Shown: piece after piece, positions 6,177 through 8,302 of the stretch
Numbering within the stretch: the stretch's first letter is position 1
Layout: the number at the start of each line of letters is the position of its first letter
Source: a bacterium
Lineage (GTDB): Bacteria; JAMCPX01
Reading direction: 5' to 3'
Assembly: GCA_027364825.1 (NCBI GenBank)
Contig: DAHXOM010000133.1
Span: 1 to 8,302, forward strand
DNA: 8,302 nt
Notes under the pieces: model-generated
What the model saw: only the letters and a program-made list of their open reading frames with translations
Databases searched by the model: none
What the model was told of the DNA's origin: nothing
Program-made: the position numbers and the translations under genes

Positions 6177-7249
6177 CTTTTTGCCTCCTCTATCCATCCA
6201 CCGCCGAGGATCTCTTCATCTTGGTAAAATACCGCTGCCTGACCGGGAGTAATCGCCCTTTGAGGTGAATCAAATTTTATCATTATCATAGTGTCTTTTT
6301 TGTTCACGAATGCCCGTTTTTCTGTATGTCTATATCGAATCCTGACGTTTGCGTAACACGGGAAATCCGGTTCCTTTCCTGCTATCCAGTGTACGTCTCT
6401 CACCGTGCAGGTATCAGACATAAGACCATCACCCGTGTCAACCATTATGCTGTTGTCAGCAACATTTTTCTTTATAACATAAACGGGTTCGTTTGTATAT
6501 ACGCCGATACCCTTCCTCTGTCCTATGGTGTAAAATTGCAGGCCTTTATGTGTCCCGATGGTTGTGCCGGCACGATCGATAATTTTTCCCTCGCGCAGCT
6601 CGATGTTCGTGTACGTGCTGCTGAATTCCTTGAATCCACCGGACGGCAGGAAACATAATTCCTGGCTGTCTTCTTTTTCGCACGTGATCAACTCTGCATC
6701 CCTTGCGATGTCCCGCACGGTGTTTTTGCCGAGGTCACCCAGAGGGAAGAGGATCCTTGAAAGTCTTGCCTGGTCAAGCATAAATAAAAAATACGACTGA
6801 TCCTTGCTGTGATCGAGCGCCTTTAAAAGATGGAATCCGTTCTCATCGGCACGAATGCGCGCATAATGACCGGTCGCAACATAGTCATAGGTATTCTTCA
6901 ATGCATAATCCATCAGCAGGCCGAACTTGAGAAGGTCGTTGCAAACAATGCAGGGGTTTGGAGTCCTTCCTTCGGACAATTCCTGCAGGTAATATCCGAC
7001 GACTGATTGTCTGAATGCTTCCTGCATGTCAATCACCTCGAAATCAATACCGAGTTGTTGTGCGATGGTTCGGGCATCATGGAGATCTTCTGTCGAACAG
7101 CACGGGTTTTCAGCGTTGTATGCCCATAGCTTTAAAGCAACGCCTTTTACCGTATAACCCTGCTTTTTGAGCAAAAGGGCTGCCACGGAACTGTCGACCC
7201 CTCCGCTCATGCCGAGCAGAACGCTTTTCTGATGACCTTGTTTTAACAT
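6173..7249 (-). CDS. mnmA: tRNA-specific 2-thiouridylase MnmA
   Basis: MnmA adenylates U34 of tRNA-Lys, -Glu and -Gln and replaces its 2-oxygen with sulfur passed on as a protein persulfide, completing part of the mnm5s2U34 modification. With the ATG at 7249 the protein has 358 residues, the usual length. Seen: the PP-loop SGGVDSS (15-21), TPNPCIVCN with the catalytic Cys103 (matching the NPxxxCN motif), TGHYARI, KDQSYFL, and SQELCF with the second catalytic Cys199, then a C-terminal beta-rich region ending in PGQAAVFY and GGGWI. Cys100 is an additional cysteine in the catalytic loop. The start is uncertain: AAAGGA lies only one base before this ATG, and a TTG at 7279 would add ten residues; an in-frame stop just before the TTG excludes anything longer. 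It is the first gene of the six-gene run and overlaps the rhodanese by four bases. Confidence 0.96.
   Translation of the reverse strand: MLKQGHQKSVLLGMSGGVDSSVAALLLKKQGYTVKGVALKLWAYNAENPCCSTEDLHDARTIAQQLGIDFEVIDMQEAFRQSVVGYYLQELSEGRTPNPCIVCNDLLKFGLLMDYALKNTYDYVATGHYARIRADENGFHLLKALDHSKDQSYFLFMLDQARLSRILFPLGDLGKNTVRDIARDAELITCEKEDSQELCFLPSGGFKEFSSTYTNIELREGKIIDRAGTTIGTHKGLQFYTIGQRKGIGVYTNEPVYVIKKNVADNSIMVDTGDGLMSDTCTVRDVHWIAGKEPDFPCYANVRIRYRHTEKRAFVNKKDTMIMIKFDSPQRAITPGQAAVFYQDEEILGGGWIEEAKR
6184..6188 (-). promoter_or_regulatory. Ribosome binding site deciding the rhodanese start
   Basis: GGAGG on the minus strand is located in the last codons of mnmA, seven bases upstream of the ATG at 6176. 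Together with the ATGA stop/start overlap it favours this start over the in-frame ATG seven codons earlier. Confidence 0.8.
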
Positions 7250-7368
7250 ATCCTTTGAATTTATAATAGAACGAAACAATATTCAAGCAGTCTTAATACC
7301 TTAAATCTCTGTTTTGTTGCATTGAACATTGTATGATGTTAACAAATTTAATTTGAAGGAGGCTTTTT
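7250..7368. promoter_or_regulatory. Divergent intergenic region between mnmA and the 3-hydroxyacyl-CoA dehydrogenase gene
   Basis: This short AT-rich spacer must hold the promoters for both directions. On the plus strand a -10-like TATGAT is present at 7332-7337, without a good -35 at the right distance. Inverted repeats seen: CAAATT-T-AATTTG (7343-7355), the palindrome TGTTAACA (7337-7344), and AACAT/ATGTT arms around the TATGAT. Any of these could be an operator for the beta-oxidation genes, but base composition makes chance repeats likely. Confidence 0.4.
7356..7362 (+). promoter_or_regulatory. Strong ribosome binding site of the 3-hydroxyacyl-CoA dehydrogenase gene
   Basis: A full AAGGAGG Shine-Dalgarno sequence six bases before the ATG at 7369. 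It directly follows the CAAATT-T-AATTTG repeat and suggests high translation of this gene. Confidence 0.85.
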
Positions 7369-8214
7369 ATGATCACAAAAATTGCAGTACTCGGTGCAGG
7401 ACAGATGGGCAGCGGTATAGCCCAGGTCAGTTCAGTTTCAGGGATGGATGTTCTCCTGTACGATATAAAGGAAGAGTTTGTACAGAGAGGCATCAAGAAT
7501 ATACAGGCAAGCCTTGACCGGTTCGTTCAGAAGGGAAAGCTTTCCGCTGTTGACAAAGACACCGCAATAAACCGCATAAAATTAACGGTAAATTTTTCAG
7601 ATATAGCAGGCGCACAGTTTGTCATCGAGGCAATACCGGAAGATCCGGTGATCAAGCTGGATACATTCAAGAGGCTCGATGCACTGCTCAAACAGGACGT
7701 CATCCTCGCTTCGAACACATCATCCATATCAATAACCCGCTTAGCGGGTATGACCGCAAGGCCGGATAAGATTATCGGTATGCACTTTATGAACCCGGTG
7801 CCTGTTATGAAGCTGGTGGAGGTTGTCAAAGGTATAGCGACATCGGAAGAAACCCTGAATACAACCCTCGAACTTGCAAAACGGCTCGGTAAGACGACGG
7901 TTGTTTCAAAAGATTCCGCGGGCTTCATTGTCAACAGGATCCTTGCTCCGTGGATAAATGAGGCTGTTTATGCGCTGATGGAAGGCATAGCAACGCCCGG
8001 GGATATTGATACGGCGATGAAGCTTGGGACCAATGTACCCATGGGTCCGCTTGAGCTCGCCGATTTTATCGGCCTTGATACAATGCTTGCAATCCTTGAG
8101 GTGCTGCATAATGATCTCGGTGATCCGAAATACCGGCCGTGCCCGTTACTGCGGAAGTATGTGGAAGCCGGCATGTTGGGAAAAAAGAAAGGTATAGGGT
8201 TTTATAAGTATTAG
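7369..8214 (+). CDS. hbd: 3-hydroxyacyl-CoA (3-hydroxybutyryl-CoA) dehydrogenase
   Basis: A cytoplasmic, single-function 3-hydroxyacyl-CoA dehydrogenase of 281 residues, the usual length for the Hbd/PaaH family, interconverting 3-hydroxyacyl-CoA and acetoacetyl-type CoA esters with NAD(P). The Rossmann loop GAGQMGSG is at 9-16, with Asp32 at the end of the second strand favouring NAD. Active-site residues are all present: Ser118 in SNTSS, His139 in GMHFMNPVP, Glu151 in KLVEVV and Asn189 in GFIVNR. The C-terminal dimerisation domain has GPLELADFIGLD and ends in KGIGFYKY. A crotonase gene follows after eight bases, so the pair catalyses consecutive beta-oxidation steps (or the reverse, as in butyrate-type metabolism). 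Chain length is probably short, but this is inferred from family resemblance. Confidence 0.95.
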   Translation: MITKIAVLGAGQMGSGIAQVSSVSGMDVLLYDIKEEFVQRGIKNIQASLDRFVQKGKLSAVDKDTAINRIKLTVNFSDIAGAQFVIEAIPEDPVIKLDTFKRLDALLKQDVILASNTSSISITRLAGMTARPDKIIGMHFMNPVPVMKLVEVVKGIATSEETLNTTLELAKRLGKTTVVSKDSAGFIVNRILAPWINEAVYALMEGIATPGDIDTAMKLGTNVPMGPLELADFIGLDTMLAILEVLHNDLGDPKYRPCPLLRKYVEAGMLGKKKGIGFYKY

Positions 8215-8222
8215 GAGGTTGT

Positions 8223-8302
8223 ATGGAATTTAAAACAATAAAGTTGGAATTTGACGGTGCAATTGCAACCGTTATTCTGAACAGGCCTGAAGTGTTAAAT
8301 GC
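8223..8302 (+). CDS. Enoyl-CoA hydratase/isomerase (crotonase family), N-terminal fragment
   Basis: Only the first 26 codons are in the window. They read MEFKTIKLEFDGAIATVILN and continue RPEVLNA, the standard N-terminal strand and NRPxxxNA motif of crotonases. GGAGG overlapping the stop codon of the preceding dehydrogenase lies four bases before the ATG, so translation is likely coupled. With that neighbour the simplest assignment is an enoyl-CoA (crotonyl-CoA) hydratase, but the catalytic glutamates are beyond the edge and other crotonase activities remain possible. Confidence 0.85.
   Translation, partial: MEFKTIKLEFDGAIATVILNRPEVLN

Noticed and set aside
7260..7286. Possible mnmA promoter TTGAAT with a 15-base spacer and TATAAA on the minus strand
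   Set aside because: The spacer is short and the predicted transcript start would fall within a few bases of the ATG at 7249, leaving almost no leader. Not convincing enough to annotate.

Overview
The window looks like a chromosomal segment of a Gram-negative anaerobic bacterium, most probably of the Desulfobacterota (deltaproteobacterial, Syntrophorhabdus/Syntrophus/Geobacter-like) grade. This rests on the mix of FAA1-type acyl-CoA synthetase, single-domain 3-hydroxybutyryl-CoA dehydrogenase plus crotonase, and the style of the MnmA, rhodanese, MauE-like and small conserved proteins. It is an inference from protein character only; no rRNA or other taxonomic marker is present. I see no mobile elements, CRISPR array, tRNA or rRNA.

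Layout. (a) 1-1891, minus: a long-chain acyl-CoA synthetase, open at the left edge so that only its C-terminus is missing. (b) 1892-2190: a divergent intergenic region with a good sigma70-like promoter for the synthetase and a short palindrome touching its -35 box. (c) 2191-3171, plus: an extended-SDR NAD(P)-dependent epimerase/reductase, ending 14 bases from the convergent ftsX. (d) 7249 down to 3186, minus: a tightly packed six-gene run in transcription order mnmA, membrane-anchored rhodanese, MauE/DoxX-like membrane protein, a small conserved protein of unknown function, ftsE, ftsX. Junctions are a 4-base ATGA overlap, 1 base, 1 base, 10 bases and 21 bases, so this is almost certainly one operon. 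(e) 7250-7368: a second divergent intergenic region. (f) 7369-8302, plus: 3-hydroxyacyl-CoA dehydrogenase followed after 8 bases by the start of an enoyl-CoA hydratase/isomerase, cut by the right edge.

Functionally, both flanks deal with acyl-CoA metabolism (activation of fatty acids, then the hydratase and 3-hydroxyacyl-CoA dehydrogenase steps of beta-oxidation or its reverse). The central operon joins tRNA 2-thiolation (MnmA) and a likely membrane thiol/sulfur pair (rhodanese plus MauE-like protein) to the cell-division ABC complex FtsEX, with an uncharacterised protein between the two halves. That uncharacterised protein and the sulfur-division operon are the most interesting parts; the rest is ordinary core metabolism. 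A roughly 50-residue insertion in the adenylating domain of the acyl-CoA synthetase is the main oddity within a known family.
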